64,000 bases of DNA, taken from contig JAPPHA010000059.1 in the NCBI GenBank assembly GCA_028874915.1, positions 1 through 64,000 of the forward strand, read 5' to 3'. The notes below the pieces were generated by a model that saw nothing but the letters and a program-made list of their open reading frames with translations, searched no databases and was not told the DNA's origin. Each line of letters opens with the position of its first letter. The stretch's first letter is position 1. Shown here piece after piece: positions 56,593-64,000 of this stretch. Made by a program: the position numbers and the translations under genes. Source of the stretch: Paracoccaceae bacterium (GTDB taxonomy: Bacteria; Pseudomonadota; Alphaproteobacteria; Rhodobacterales; Rhodobacteraceae).

Positions 56593-57488
56593 GGGTGCTG
56601 GATCCCCTGCCGGTTCAAGCTGACGCGATAGATCGAGGTCGTCGCAGTAACATAAAGTTCGTGTTTTGCGCGTCCGCCGAAACAAACGTTTGAGACCAGT
56701 TCCGGCACCAGGATCTTGCCCAGAAGTTCGCTGTTCGGGGAAATGCAGTGAACACCATCGGCAGCGGAGGACCAGAGATTGCCGTCGGTGTCGACGCGAA
56801 TTCCATCCGAACAGCCCGGATCGATTGCGTGAAAAACCTCGCCGCCGAACAACCTGTCATCGGAACCAAGGTCGAAGACCCGGATATGCTGCGGATCGTC
56901 GCTGAACAAACGTCCCGTATCGGCCATGTAGAGCCGCGACTCGTCCGGTGAAAACGCCAAGCCGTTGGGGCAATTGGCGTCCGTCACTACCGCGTCCATA
57001 TGTCCCGTAGCCGGGTCGACCCGGTATAGGTTGCACGGCAGTTCCTGCTCTGAGGCATAACCCTCATAATTGGTGATGATCCCATAGTGCGGATCCGTGA
57101 ACCAGATCGTACCGTCCGATTTCACGACCACATCGTTGGGTGAATTGAGCCGCTTGCTATCAAAGCTGTCCGCAATCACTGTGATCTGTCCGTCATGTTC
57201 GGTCCTTGTCACCCGCCGGGTGCCGTGTTCGCAAGAGACGAGCCGGCCCTCGCGGTCACGAGTGTGGCCGTTGCTATAGTTCGATGGCTGCCGAAAGGTG
57301 GTGATGCCGCTGCCAGGGGTCCAGCGCATGATGCGGTTGTTCGGGATGTCGGAGAAAAGAAGACAGCCCGCGTCGCCGAACCAGACTGGACCCTCAACCC
57401 AGTCGAACCCTGTCGCGAGTTGTTTGACCGGTGCGTTACTCAAGACGAAGGCATCGAAAACGGGATCATAGGACTCAAAGAATGACAT
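56589..57488 (-). CDS. SMP-30/gluconolactonase-family lactonase
   Basis: A 299-residue beta-propeller lactonase. Metal ligands appear in WVEGPVWFGDAGCLLFSD (Glu), KRLNSPNDVVVKSDGTIWFTDPHYG (Asn) and GCSDGIRVDTDGNLWSS (Asp). It would hydrolyse gluconolactone or a related sugar lactone to feed the downstream kinase. ATG 57488 follows GGAGAGATC. A LacI-type operator lies 30-40 bases upstream. Confidence 0.92.
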   Translation of the reverse strand: MSFFESYDPVFDAFVLSNAPVKQLATGFDWVEGPVWFGDAGCLLFSDIPNNRIMRWTPGSGITTFRQPSNYSNGHTRDREGRLVSCEHGTRRVTRTEHDGQITVIADSFDSKRLNSPNDVVVKSDGTIWFTDPHYGIITNYEGYASEQELPCNLYRVDPATGHMDAVVTDANCPNGLAFSPDESRLYMADTGRLFSDDPQHIRVFDLGSDDRLFGGEVFHAIDPGCSDGIRVDTDGNLWSSAADGVHCISPNSELLGKILVPELVSNVCFGGRAKHELYVTATTSIYRVSLNRQGIQHP

Positions 57489-57998
57489 TTGATCTCTCCG
57501 GGTTTTCAATCAAAATTGTTCTCGATACCACTTCGTGCCGTCAAGAATCTAACAGAGGAGTCCGGTCAATGGAATTCGCGCTACGCACGCGCGTTTTGAC
57601 TCATCGCGAACTTCGGGATCGTTGGACATGACGGTGGAAGAGGTTGAGACGATCGGTCGGCCGCGTGGCTTCGCAATCGTGGAAACCAGCAGAGGTGTTT
57701 GGTGAGACTCGGACAACCGGCACGAAGATCATCGGCCAAGTGTTGGCATAGGAATCGGCACGGACGGCGACCTCGGTAAGCGCTTCGAGCGCTGTGGTCC
57801 CCGAATTGGTTCGCTCGTAAATCGAAGTGGCGAACGCCGGCGAGGCCACAGGGCTTGTTGGCCCGGGCAGATGGCGCGTTTCTCGACAAAGCTGGAGACG
57901 AGTCCGGTCCGCGCGGACAGCGATCGGCAGTTACGTGAGTGGAACCGATCGCGACTGCGCCGAGGCCGACGGACAGCCGAAGCTCGGTCGGCGACTGT
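57489..57998. other. Intergenic region upstream of the lactonase-gnd operon
   Basis: Holds the promoter side of the lactonase gene with the operator at 57517-57530. The rest, 57535-57998, has no supportable gene on either strand; short open frames there have poor composition. Confidence 0.4.
57517..57530. promoter_or_regulatory. LacI-type operator upstream of the lactonase-gnd operon
   Basis: TGTTCTCGATACCA matches the site at 60005-60018 in 13 of 14 bases, and the identity extends one base 3' and three bases 5' of the core (AATTGTT...ACCAC). The central CG and inverted halves are typical of LacI/GntR-family operators. Confidence 0.65.
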
Positions 57999-59027
57999 TC
58001 AGAACGCGATTTGCACTTTTACGGACTGGTTTCGGTCGGAGGCGAGTTGAAACCCGCTTTCGGCATCGCCAAGCTCCACGGTCTGAGTGATTAGGGGTTT
58101 GACATCGACCAGGCCCTTCTGCATCAGCTCGACGGCCGTGACGAACTCTTCATGAAAACGGAACGAACCTCGGAGTTCCAATTCCTTCGCCGTCATCGTC
58201 TGGACCGGGATTCGTATGTCGCCGCCGAGCCCCAGCTGCACCACGATCCCGCCGGGGCGCAATGCAGCAATTCCACCGACCAATGCCTGCGGCACACCGG
58301 CGCATTCGAAAAGCAAATCGAAATACCCCTTACCCGCCGCGTAAGCGTCCATCCGGTCCGGAGTCCGGCTGACATTAATGGTACCGTCGGCGCCGTTTTG
58401 CCTGGCCACGCGCAGCGTGAAGTCCGAAAGATCTGTCGCCACGATTTCCGCGGCCCCTGATCGCCGGGCCACGAGGATGCACAAAAGTCCGATCGGGCCG
58501 CAACCGGTGACCAGCACGCGTTTGCCTAACAAACCGCTGGCTCTACGTGCGGCATGCAGGCAGACGGCCAGTGGCTCAGCCATTGCGGCCTCGCCCGCTG
58601 TCAGCCGATCGGCTGCGGTGCATTGCGTGGCGTCTGCCACCAACACTTCCCGGAATGCGCCTTGAGTGTGCGGAAAGGGGAACGCCGAGCCGTAAAACTT
58701 CATGTTGAGGCACTGAATGTACTTCGCTTCGCGGCAATAGGTGCAGTCGTGGCAGGGTCGCGAAGGCGACACAGCCACCAATTGACCGATTCCCAGATTG
58801 GTCACGCCCTCGCCGAGACGAGTAATGTACCCGGAAACCTCGTGGCCGAGAATCATCGGTTCCTGCAGCCTGACATCCCCGAATCCGCCATCAAGGTAGT
58901 AGTGCAGGTCCGACCCACAGATCCCACCTGCGGCCACACTGATCTCCACCTGGCCAGCGCCAAGTTCCTGGACCGGACGGTCCTCGATCCGAAGATCCTT
59001 TGCAGAATGAATGACGATCGATTTCAT
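57999..59027 (-). CDS. idnD: L-idonate 5-dehydrogenase
   Basis: A 342-residue zinc-dependent medium-chain dehydrogenase oxidising L-idonate to 5-ketogluconate. Catalytic zinc ligands: Cys37 (GGICGSDLHYY) and His62/Glu63 (LGHEVSG). The structural zinc site is Cys92, Cys95, Cys98 and Cys106 (PCHDCTYCREAKYIQC). NAD site: VTGCGPIGLL. The preference for idonate over other polyols rests on overall pattern (HYYLDGGFGDVRLQEPMILGHE) and the adjacent SDR and gluconokinase. Confidence 0.9.
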   Translation of the reverse strand: MKSIVIHSAKDLRIEDRPVQELGAGQVEISVAAGGICGSDLHYYLDGGFGDVRLQEPMILGHEVSGYITRLGEGVTNLGIGQLVAVSPSRPCHDCTYCREAKYIQCLNMKFYGSAFPFPHTQGAFREVLVADATQCTAADRLTAGEAAMAEPLAVCLHAARRASGLLGKRVLVTGCGPIGLLCILVARRSGAAEIVATDLSDFTLRVARQNGADGTINVSRTPDRMDAYAAGKGYFDLLFECAGVPQALVGGIAALRPGGIVVQLGLGGDIRIPVQTMTAKELELRGSFRFHEEFVTAVELMQKGLVDVKPLITQTVELGDAESGFQLASDRNQSVKVQIAF

Positions 59028-59034
59028 CGCGGTG

Positions 59035-59958
59035 TCAAAGTACCGGAGTCAGAAGAGGTTGGCCGGCAAGATGCGCTGTCAAGTCGTCGCTTACCAGCCT
59101 ACCCATGGCCTTACGGGTCTTCACGGTTCCCGACGCATGATGGGGTTGAAGACGAACGTTGTCGAGCTTCAGGAATCGCGGATTCAGTTCGGGTTCGCCT
59201 TCGAACACATTGAATTCAGCAAAACTGAGCGAACTGCTTTCCAGTGCATCGGGGAGTACGTCTTCATCGATGTTGGATGACCTGCTGATGTTGATCACCA
59301 TGCCTTCCGACCCGAATGCCTCGATCACTCCACGGCCGACGATACTGCGGGTCCCATCCGAATCGGCAAGCGTCACATACGGACAGTCCGCGTAGTCCGC
59401 CAATGCCACCGGATCCTCAATGTAAGTCCAGTCTGATGCATGGTCCCTGGGTTTGACGTCAGAATAGGCGAATTCCATATTGAATCCGGCCAGCTGGCGT
59501 GCGACCGCCAAGCCGATCCGCCCGAGCCCCAGCACGCCGGACTTGGCTCCATGCACACGACACTGCAGCGGGTAGTGGCCATTCCGAACCCAATCCCCTT
59601 TGCGCACCCAAGTTGCGGCTCCGATCACGCCCCGCGCCAGGCACAGCATCATTGCGACACCAAGATTGGCGACGTCGCGGATCAGTACATCCGGCGTGTT
59701 GGTCAACCTAACCTTGCGTTCCCGGCAGGCGTCGAGGTCGACCGCATCGAATCCGACTCCATAGACAGAGAAGACTTCCAGATTCGGACAGGCCACGATC
59801 AATTCTCGGTCAGCGCCCAGTTCGCCCCTTGTCGCAATTCGGCGCACCGTTTGGTCGTATTCGGTTGGAAACGACGCCGGATCCGCCGCCTCGAATATCC
59901 TGTGCATCGTAAAGGCCTGATCCAGTGGGACCTGATCCCAATCCGGAAAAGGGCCCAC
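59035..59958 (-). CDS. D-isomer-specific 2-hydroxyacid dehydrogenase
   Basis: A 307-residue NAD(P)-dependent 2-ketoacid reductase, likely a 2-ketogluconate or glyoxylate/hydroxypyruvate reductase in this setting. Nucleotide motif GVLGLGRIGLAVARQL, catalytic Arg in INISRSSNIDEDVLPDALES, Glu in FNVFEGEPELNPRF and His in LQPHHASGTVKTRKAMG are present. It ends seven bases before idnD and is divergent from the SDR, sharing a promoter region with an operator. Confidence 0.88.
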   Translation of the reverse strand: MGPFPDWDQVPLDQAFTMHRIFEAADPASFPTEYDQTVRRIATRGELGADRELIVACPNLEVFSVYGVGFDAVDLDACRERKVRLTNTPDVLIRDVANLGVAMMLCLARGVIGAATWVRKGDWVRNGHYPLQCRVHGAKSGVLGLGRIGLAVARQLAGFNMEFAYSDVKPRDHASDWTYIEDPVALADYADCPYVTLADSDGTRSIVGRGVIEAFGSEGMVINISRSSNIDEDVLPDALESSSLSFAEFNVFEGEPELNPRFLKLDNVRLQPHHASGTVKTRKAMGRLVSDDLTAHLAGQPLLTPVL

Positions 59959-60004
59959 CCAAGGACCTTGGGTTTCAACATTGCAATTCTCGTGTTGACA
60001 GAAT

Positions 60005-60018
60005 TGTTATCGATACCA
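60005..60018. promoter_or_regulatory. LacI-type operator in the divergent idn/gnt promoter
   Basis: TGTTATCGATACCA is palindromic except for one position (TGTTATC facing GATACCA). It starts five bases after a consensus -35 box TTGACA (59995-60000) for the rightward genes, so a bound repressor would block RNA polymerase. It lies between the hydroxyacid dehydrogenase and SDR genes and can serve both. Confidence 0.75.
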
Positions 60019-60065
60019 CAAATGGGGAAATCACATTTTGTCGAGCAAAGTAAAGGATGCGGAGC

Positions 60066-60839
60066 ATGGCTACAGGCATAGCGATGTTTGACCTCAGCGG
60101 GAAGACCGCGCTTGTCACCGGGTCCTCTCAAGGGATCGGGTTTGCGCTGGCCAGGGGGCTGGCCGAATCCGGTGCGAGGATCGTGTTAAACGGGCGTGAC
60201 ACGGCCAGGCTTTCCAAGGCCGCGGATGCATTGCGAGCCGACGGGGTCGACGTTCACGAACTGGCCTTCGACGCTACCGAAAGTTTCGCTGTCGGGGCGG
60301 CGATCGACCACCACGAGAGCGGCAATGGTCCGATTGACATTTTGATCAATAATGCCGGCATGCAGTACCGCAAGCCACTGGAAGACTTCCCTGCAGACAA
60401 GTTTGAGATGCTCTTGCGGGCAAATATCGTGACCGTGTTCAATGTCGGACAGGCCTGCGCGCGCCACATGATTGGTCGCGGCGCCGGACACATCATCAAC
60501 ATCGCCAGCGTGCAGACGGCACTGGCCCGTCCCGGAATTGCGCCTTACACGGCCACCAAAGGGGCGGTGGCCAACCTGACCAAAGGCATGGCGGCAGACT
60601 GGGCAAGATACGGGCTCAACTGCAATGCCATCGCACCCGGCTATTTCGACACGCCCCTTAACGCGGCGCTGGTGAACGATCCGGAGTTTTCCGACTGGCT
60701 GGCAAAACGCACGCCCGCAGGACGTTGGGGCAAGGTCGAGGAGTTGGTGGGTGCGGCGGTTTTCCTGTCGTCTGACGCTGCAAGTTTCGTCAATGGTCAC
60801 ACGCTCTTTGTCGATGGTGGGATAACGGCGTGCCTCTGA
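60066..60839 (+). CDS. idnO: SDR oxidoreductase, gluconate 5-dehydrogenase-like
   Basis: A 257-residue short-chain dehydrogenase expected to reduce 5-ketogluconate to gluconate. Cofactor loop TGSSQGIG (18-25), INNAGMQYRKPLED and the triad Ser148 (NIASVQT), Tyr161 and Lys165 (YTATKGA) are intact. NAGMQYRKP is typical of the gluconate 5-dehydrogenase group. AAAGG upstream supports ATG 60066 over ATG 60057. Its stop overlaps the gluconokinase start by 10 bases. Confidence 0.9.
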   Translation: MATGIAMFDLSGKTALVTGSSQGIGFALARGLAESGARIVLNGRDTARLSKAADALRADGVDVHELAFDATESFAVGAAIDHHESGNGPIDILINNAGMQYRKPLEDFPADKFEMLLRANIVTVFNVGQACARHMIGRGAGHIINIASVQTALARPGIAPYTATKGAVANLTKGMAADWARYGLNCNAIAPGYFDTPLNAALVNDPEFSDWLAKRTPAGRWGKVEELVGAAVFLSSDAASFVNGHTLFVDGGITACL

Positions 60840-61339
60840 CGGGCAAATTCGTAGTCATGGGAGTGTCCAGGTGCGGCAAGAGTTCGGTCGGCGCTGCCAT
60901 CTCGGAATGCCTCGGCACGCGCTATATCGATGGTGACGACCTGCACCCGCCTGTGAATGTTATGAAGGTGTCACGTGGCGAGCCTCTAACGGATGCCGAC
61001 CGTGCACCCTGGCAGGACATGATCGGTCAACAGCCCGCAGCTATTGACGGAACGGTTGTTAACGGATGCTCGGCGTTGAAACGCACTTATCGCGACATCA
61101 TCCGCGGCAACACGGGCGAACCGGTCTGTTTCCTGCACCTGACAGGCAGCAGAGACGTGCTGTCCGAGCGCATGTCGAACCGCTCGGGCCATTTCATGCC
61201 CGTTTCGCTCCTCGACAGCCAGCTGGCCACGCTCGAGCCACCGGACCTGGACGAAACGGCGATAACGGCAAATATCGACCAGCCGGTCGACCAGTTGGTC
61301 AACACGTTGGTGGCGAAAATCAGGGAGAGACGACCTTGA
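60830..61339 (+). CDS. gntK: Gluconokinase
   Basis: A 169-residue P-loop kinase making 6-phosphogluconate. Walker A is GVSRCGKSS (11-19); most homologues have glycine where Arg14 stands, but the invariant GKS is kept. YIDGDDLHPPVNVMKVSRGEPLTDADRAPW, CSALKRTYRD and GHFMPVSLLDSQLATLEPP are family signatures. The start is GTG 60830 within the end of the SDR gene. Its TGA overlaps the TTG start of the next gene. Confidence 0.92.
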   Translation: MPLTGKFVVMGVSRCGKSSVGAAISECLGTRYIDGDDLHPPVNVMKVSRGEPLTDADRAPWQDMIGQQPAAIDGTVVNGCSALKRTYRDIIRGNTGEPVCFLHLTGSRDVLSERMSNRSGHFMPVSLLDSQLATLEPPDLDETAITANIDQPVDQLVNTLVAKIRERRP

Positions 61340-62223
61340 CCCGAAAAGTCGCACTTATTGGCGCTGGCGCAATGGGTGGTGCCATCGGCACCAGACTTGC
61401 CGAAACCGGCAACACATTGACCGTGTTTGATCTCGATTCCGCGAAAGTTCAGGCACTGGTTGGCAAGGGCGCCTGCCCCGCGGAGACGGCGGCAGCGGCT
61501 GCTTCGATCAGCGACTATGTCGTGACCAGCCTCAATTCCCCGAAAATCATCGACGCCGCCGTCTTTGGTTCGGGCGGTGTCGCCGACGGCGCAAAGCCTG
61601 GCACATTGATCATCGACATGTCCTCGATCGATCCCGAGGCCACAAAGGCCCTGGCCGCTCGTGCTGCCGAAATGGGTTTGCGTTGGGTCGACAGCCCGTT
61701 GTCCGGCGGACCGGAGAAGGCGCTGACCGGAGAACTCACGCTGATGGCAGGCGGCGAGACCGGCGATGTGGAAGAGGCCTACGACGTCCTGAAATACGTC
61801 GCGTCCAACTACACCCACATGGGCCCGTCAGGGTCCGGTCAGACCACCAAGCTCATCAATCAGGTCTTGTGCGGACTGGGATTCGTCGCCGTCGCCGAGG
61901 CGACCCAACTCGCGATCGATGCCGGCGTCGACGCAGCGAAAATCCCACTGGCGCTGAAATGAGGACGGGCCGACAGCGTTCTGCTGCAGGAATACATGCC
62001 GCGTTTCGCCAACAGGAATTACCGTCGCACAGGGCGTATCGACAACATGGTGAAAGATCTCGACGGTGCGCAGGATCTCGCTCGGTTGACCAACACCGCA
62101 ATGCCACTCACGGCTGCATGTGCCGAAATCCACCGGATGCTCACCGCTGCCGGGCTGGGAGGTGAGGATCAGGCCGTATTAATGGAGTACTTCAAGGGCC
62201 CTGACAAAGAACGGTTTCAATGA
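61336..62223 (+). pseudogene. 3-hydroxyisobutyrate dehydrogenase-family gene with in-frame TGA
   Basis: The frame from TTG 61336 (after AGGGAGAGA) covers 296 codons of a beta-hydroxyacid dehydrogenase (GarR/GlxR type): VALIGAGAMGGAIGTRLAETGNTLTVFDLD, DSPLSGGPEKALTGELTLMAGG and the catalytic Lys in GSGQTTKLINQVLCGLG. At 61960-61962 a TGA interrupts IPLALK*GRADSVLLQEY, where the family has GG, so a single GGA-to-TGA change would explain it. The frame continues intact to TGA 62221-62223 (MPRFANRNYRRTGRIDNMVKDL). A truncated 208-residue product would lose the C-terminal dimer and substrate domain. Confidence 0.85.
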
Positions 62224-62589
62224 TCACGGGTCGCAATCTCATGGGCCGGATTCTAGGCCGCCAGACCGATGCGCGATACTCCGCCATGCTTGGGTGACGG
62301 CTTGCCGAAAGGCGGGACCGGACTTCCACAGGGACACCGGTCTGTTCGGCCTCCATGCCATTGACATCACTGCCAGCCAGCTGGTGCCGTCGAATGCCGC
62401 ATTGACCCGATACCGGTTGATGGGCGTCGAAGGCCCGCGCAACCGACGGGCTCTTTTCAGTGAGAGGCATCGCGCGGGAGCGTTCGGTTTCGCTTCCCGT
62501 CGAACGTGTCGAGGTTGCAACGGCATGCTTGCAATAGGGTCGGCCTTCCCCGAAAACTGAATGCTAACGATACAAATCAGAGAACATTT
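62224..62589. other. Intergenic region upstream of the LacI regulator
   Basis: No gene seen in either direction. It contains the operator-like site at 62562-62575 just before the regulator start codon. Confidence 0.4.
62562..62575. promoter_or_regulatory. LacI-type operator upstream of its own repressor gene
   Basis: TGCTAACGATACAA matches TGTTATCGATACCA at 11 of 14 positions, including the central CG. It ends 14 bases before the ATG of the LacI-family gene, an autoregulatory position. Confidence 0.55.
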
Positions 62590-63609
62590 ATGCCGAAGCC
62601 TCCCAAAATGGCGGACGTCGCGAAGGCCGTCGGTGTCTCGCCGATGACCGTATCGCGGGCGTTCCGGCGGGATACATCGGTCGGAGAAGCAACGCGCGAG
62701 AAGATTCTGCAGATTGCCGAGGAAATGGGATATGTCTTCGACAGCACGGCATCGAATCTGCGATCGCAGCGAACCGGGTTCGTCGCAGTCACCATCCCCT
62801 CGCTCAACAATTCGAACTTCGCGGACACCGTCCGTGGACTCAACGAGATCCTGCAGACAGCAGGGCTGCAGTTACTGCTCGGCTACACGAATTACGATGT
62901 GAACGAGGAGGAGCGCCTGATCGAACAACTCCTGCGGCGGCGGCCCGAAGCCATGGTGGTGACCGGAGGGTGCCATACCGATCGTGCCAGGCGGTTACTG
63001 GTAAGTTCCGGCATTCCAGTGGTTGAAACCTGGGACATCCCCCGATCGCCCGTGGGCTATACGGTCGGCTTTTCCAATGCGGACGCCATGGGCCGGATGG
63101 TCGAACATCTGCAATCGGCTGGTGCGCGGCATCTGACCTTCATCGGCGGGGATGACAATGGCGACACGCGCGGTGCCGATCGGAGACGGGGGTTTGTCGC
63201 GGCGGCCAGAAGGCTGCGGCTCGACTACCAGTTGACTCCGCTCGGCTCACCGCCGGTTTCGATGCGAGAAGGTGTCCGGGCGATGGCTGAAATCTTTGAA
63301 GCACGGCAGCCGATCGACGCCGTTGTCTGCGTCTCCGACCTGGCCGCCTTCGGTGCGCTGACAGAGTGTCAGCGGCGCGGCGTTTCGGTGCCTGACGAAG
63401 TCATGATCGCGGGTTTCGGGGCGTATGATATTGCCGATGTCGCCTTGCCGGGTCTTACGACGATCGACGCACATTCGCTGGCGATCGGAAACAGGACCGG
63501 CGAACTCTTGGTGGCTTTGCTGCGCGGTGGAACGGATGTTGCTGCCGCACAAACGGTTTTGCATATCGAGCCCACGCTGCGAATTTCGGGTTCTACCGTT
63601 TCGCGATAG
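62590..63609 (+). CDS. LacI-family repressor of the gluconate/idonate module
   Basis: A 339-residue regulator. The N-terminal headpiece is MADVAKAVGVSPMTVSRAFRRDTSVGEATREKILQIAEEMGYVFDSTASNLRSQRTG, and the periplasmic-binding-like effector domain follows (PVVETWDIPRSPVGYTVGFSNADAMGRMVEHL, AVVCVSDLAAFGALTECQRRGVSVPDEVMIAGF). This resembles the GntR gluconate repressors of the LacI family. The effector is probably gluconate or 6-phosphogluconate, and the three similar operators in the module are its likely targets. Confidence 0.93.
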   Translation: MPKPPKMADVAKAVGVSPMTVSRAFRRDTSVGEATREKILQIAEEMGYVFDSTASNLRSQRTGFVAVTIPSLNNSNFADTVRGLNEILQTAGLQLLLGYTNYDVNEEERLIEQLLRRRPEAMVVTGGCHTDRARRLLVSSGIPVVETWDIPRSPVGYTVGFSNADAMGRMVEHLQSAGARHLTFIGGDDNGDTRGADRRRGFVAAARRLRLDYQLTPLGSPPVSMREGVRAMAEIFEARQPIDAVVCVSDLAAFGALTECQRRGVSVPDEVMIAGFGAYDIADVALPGLTTIDAHSLAIGNRTGELLVALLRGGTDVAAAQTVLHIEPTLRISGSTVSR

Positions 63610-63623
63610 GCCCGGAACGCGAC

Positions 63624-64000
63624 GTGACGTCTTCGCCCAGCCCACGTTACGATGCCATCGGTTATGGCTATGCCCGCACGCGCCGTGAAGACCCCCGGAT
63701 CGCGTCGGCGATCGAAGAAGCACTTGGATCAGCGAAGAGCGTCCTGAACGTCGGCGCGGGCACGGGTTCTTACGAGCCGCGCGATCGTCACGTTATCGCC
63801 ATCGAGCCCAGCGACGTGATGGTGGCACAGCGTCCAGCCGCACTCGCCCCTGCAATCAAGGTTTCGGCCGGTTCGGTCCCGCTTCGGGACGACAGTGTCG
63901 ATGCGGCCATGGCAATCCTGTCCGTGCATCACTGGGATGAGGACCGCGAGATTGGTGTACGCGAGATGCGTCGGGTGGCGCGCGGCCCAGTTGTATTGCT
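63624..64000 (+). CDS. Class I SAM-dependent methyltransferase, partial
   Basis: A frame from GTG 63624 runs off the right edge of the window. RYDAIGYGYARTRREDPRI at the start, the SAM loop VLNVGAGTGSYEP, the acidic strand VIAIEPSDVMVAQRP and SVDAAMAILSVHHWDEDREIGVREMRRVARG are typical of UbiE/MenG-like methyltransferases of unknown substrate. It starts 15 bases after the LacI stop. The C-terminal half is not visible. Confidence 0.8.
   Translation, partial: MTSSPSPRYDAIGYGYARTRREDPRIASAIEEALGSAKSVLNVGAGTGSYEPRDRHVIAIEPSDVMVAQRPAALAPAIKVSAGSVPLRDDSVDAAMAILSVHHWDEDREIGVREMRRVARGPVVL

Overview
The window reads as chromosomal DNA of a GC-rich alphaproteobacterium. The evidence is the ccoNOQP/ccoIS layout, Bpt-type aminoacyl-tRNA-protein transferase, DUF2189 and DUF2852 proteins, a MetA with glutamate at position 111, and TRAP plus ABC sugar transporters. 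I cannot name a genus.

Layout. (a) 1-3.6 kb is a decayed accessory patch: a PIN-toxin tail, an intact hipBA-like pair, the last third of a HigA-type antitoxin, a frameshifted unknown gene and a VirD4/TraG coupling-protein fragment. (b) 3.8-26.9 kb is mostly housekeeping: a secreted EF-hand protein, tgt, the cbb3 oxidase operon (ccoNOQP, a 55-residue membrane protein, ccoI, ccoS), Fe-S assembly factors, tpiA, an MttB-family methyltransferase, guaA, an EamA transporter, an ATPase next to metA, a TetR regulator, DUF2852 and bpt. Long gene-poor stretches between these carry broken coding remnants. (c) 27-31.5 kb is a TakP-like TRAP transporter with an intercistronic hairpin. (d) 31.9-47.3 kb is a sugar-acquisition and catabolism island. 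It holds an ABC transporter, FucU mutarotase, sugar (fucose-type) dehydrogenase, lactonase, L-fuconate-type dehydratase, a BtpA/SgcQ-M42 peptidase-FGGY kinase operon, a sugar isomerase/epimerase, a PfkB kinase interrupted by two stop codons, and a FadR-type GntR regulator. A CTAG-centred palindrome occurs in two divergent promoters of the island and in weaker form in a third. (e) 47.5-50.1 kb is ilvIH preceded by a promoter, a valine-rich leader peptide and a terminator hairpin, which together form an attenuator. (f) 50.2-55.0 kb is a homoprotocatechuate meta-cleavage operon without its final aldolase or a hydroxylase. (g) 55.2-63.6 kb is a gluconate/idonate module: gnd, an SMP-30 lactonase, idnD, a 2-hydroxyacid dehydrogenase, an SDR, gluconokinase, a stop-interrupted hydroxyisobutyrate-dehydrogenase-family gene and a LacI repressor. 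It has three copies of a TGTTATCGATACCA-like operator. A methyltransferase runs off the right edge.

How the genes fit together. In the sugar island the mutarotase, dehydrogenase, lactonase and dehydratase form an oxidative route like that for L-fucose. Kinases and an isomerase/epimerase in the same island suggest a second, phosphorylative branch. The gluconate module would take idonate or gluconolactone through gluconate and 6-phosphogluconate into the pentose-phosphate pathway. Two catabolic genes are interrupted by in-frame stops in otherwise intact frames. TGA is an ordinary stop elsewhere in the window, so I read these as nonsense mutations or sequence errors, not as recoding.
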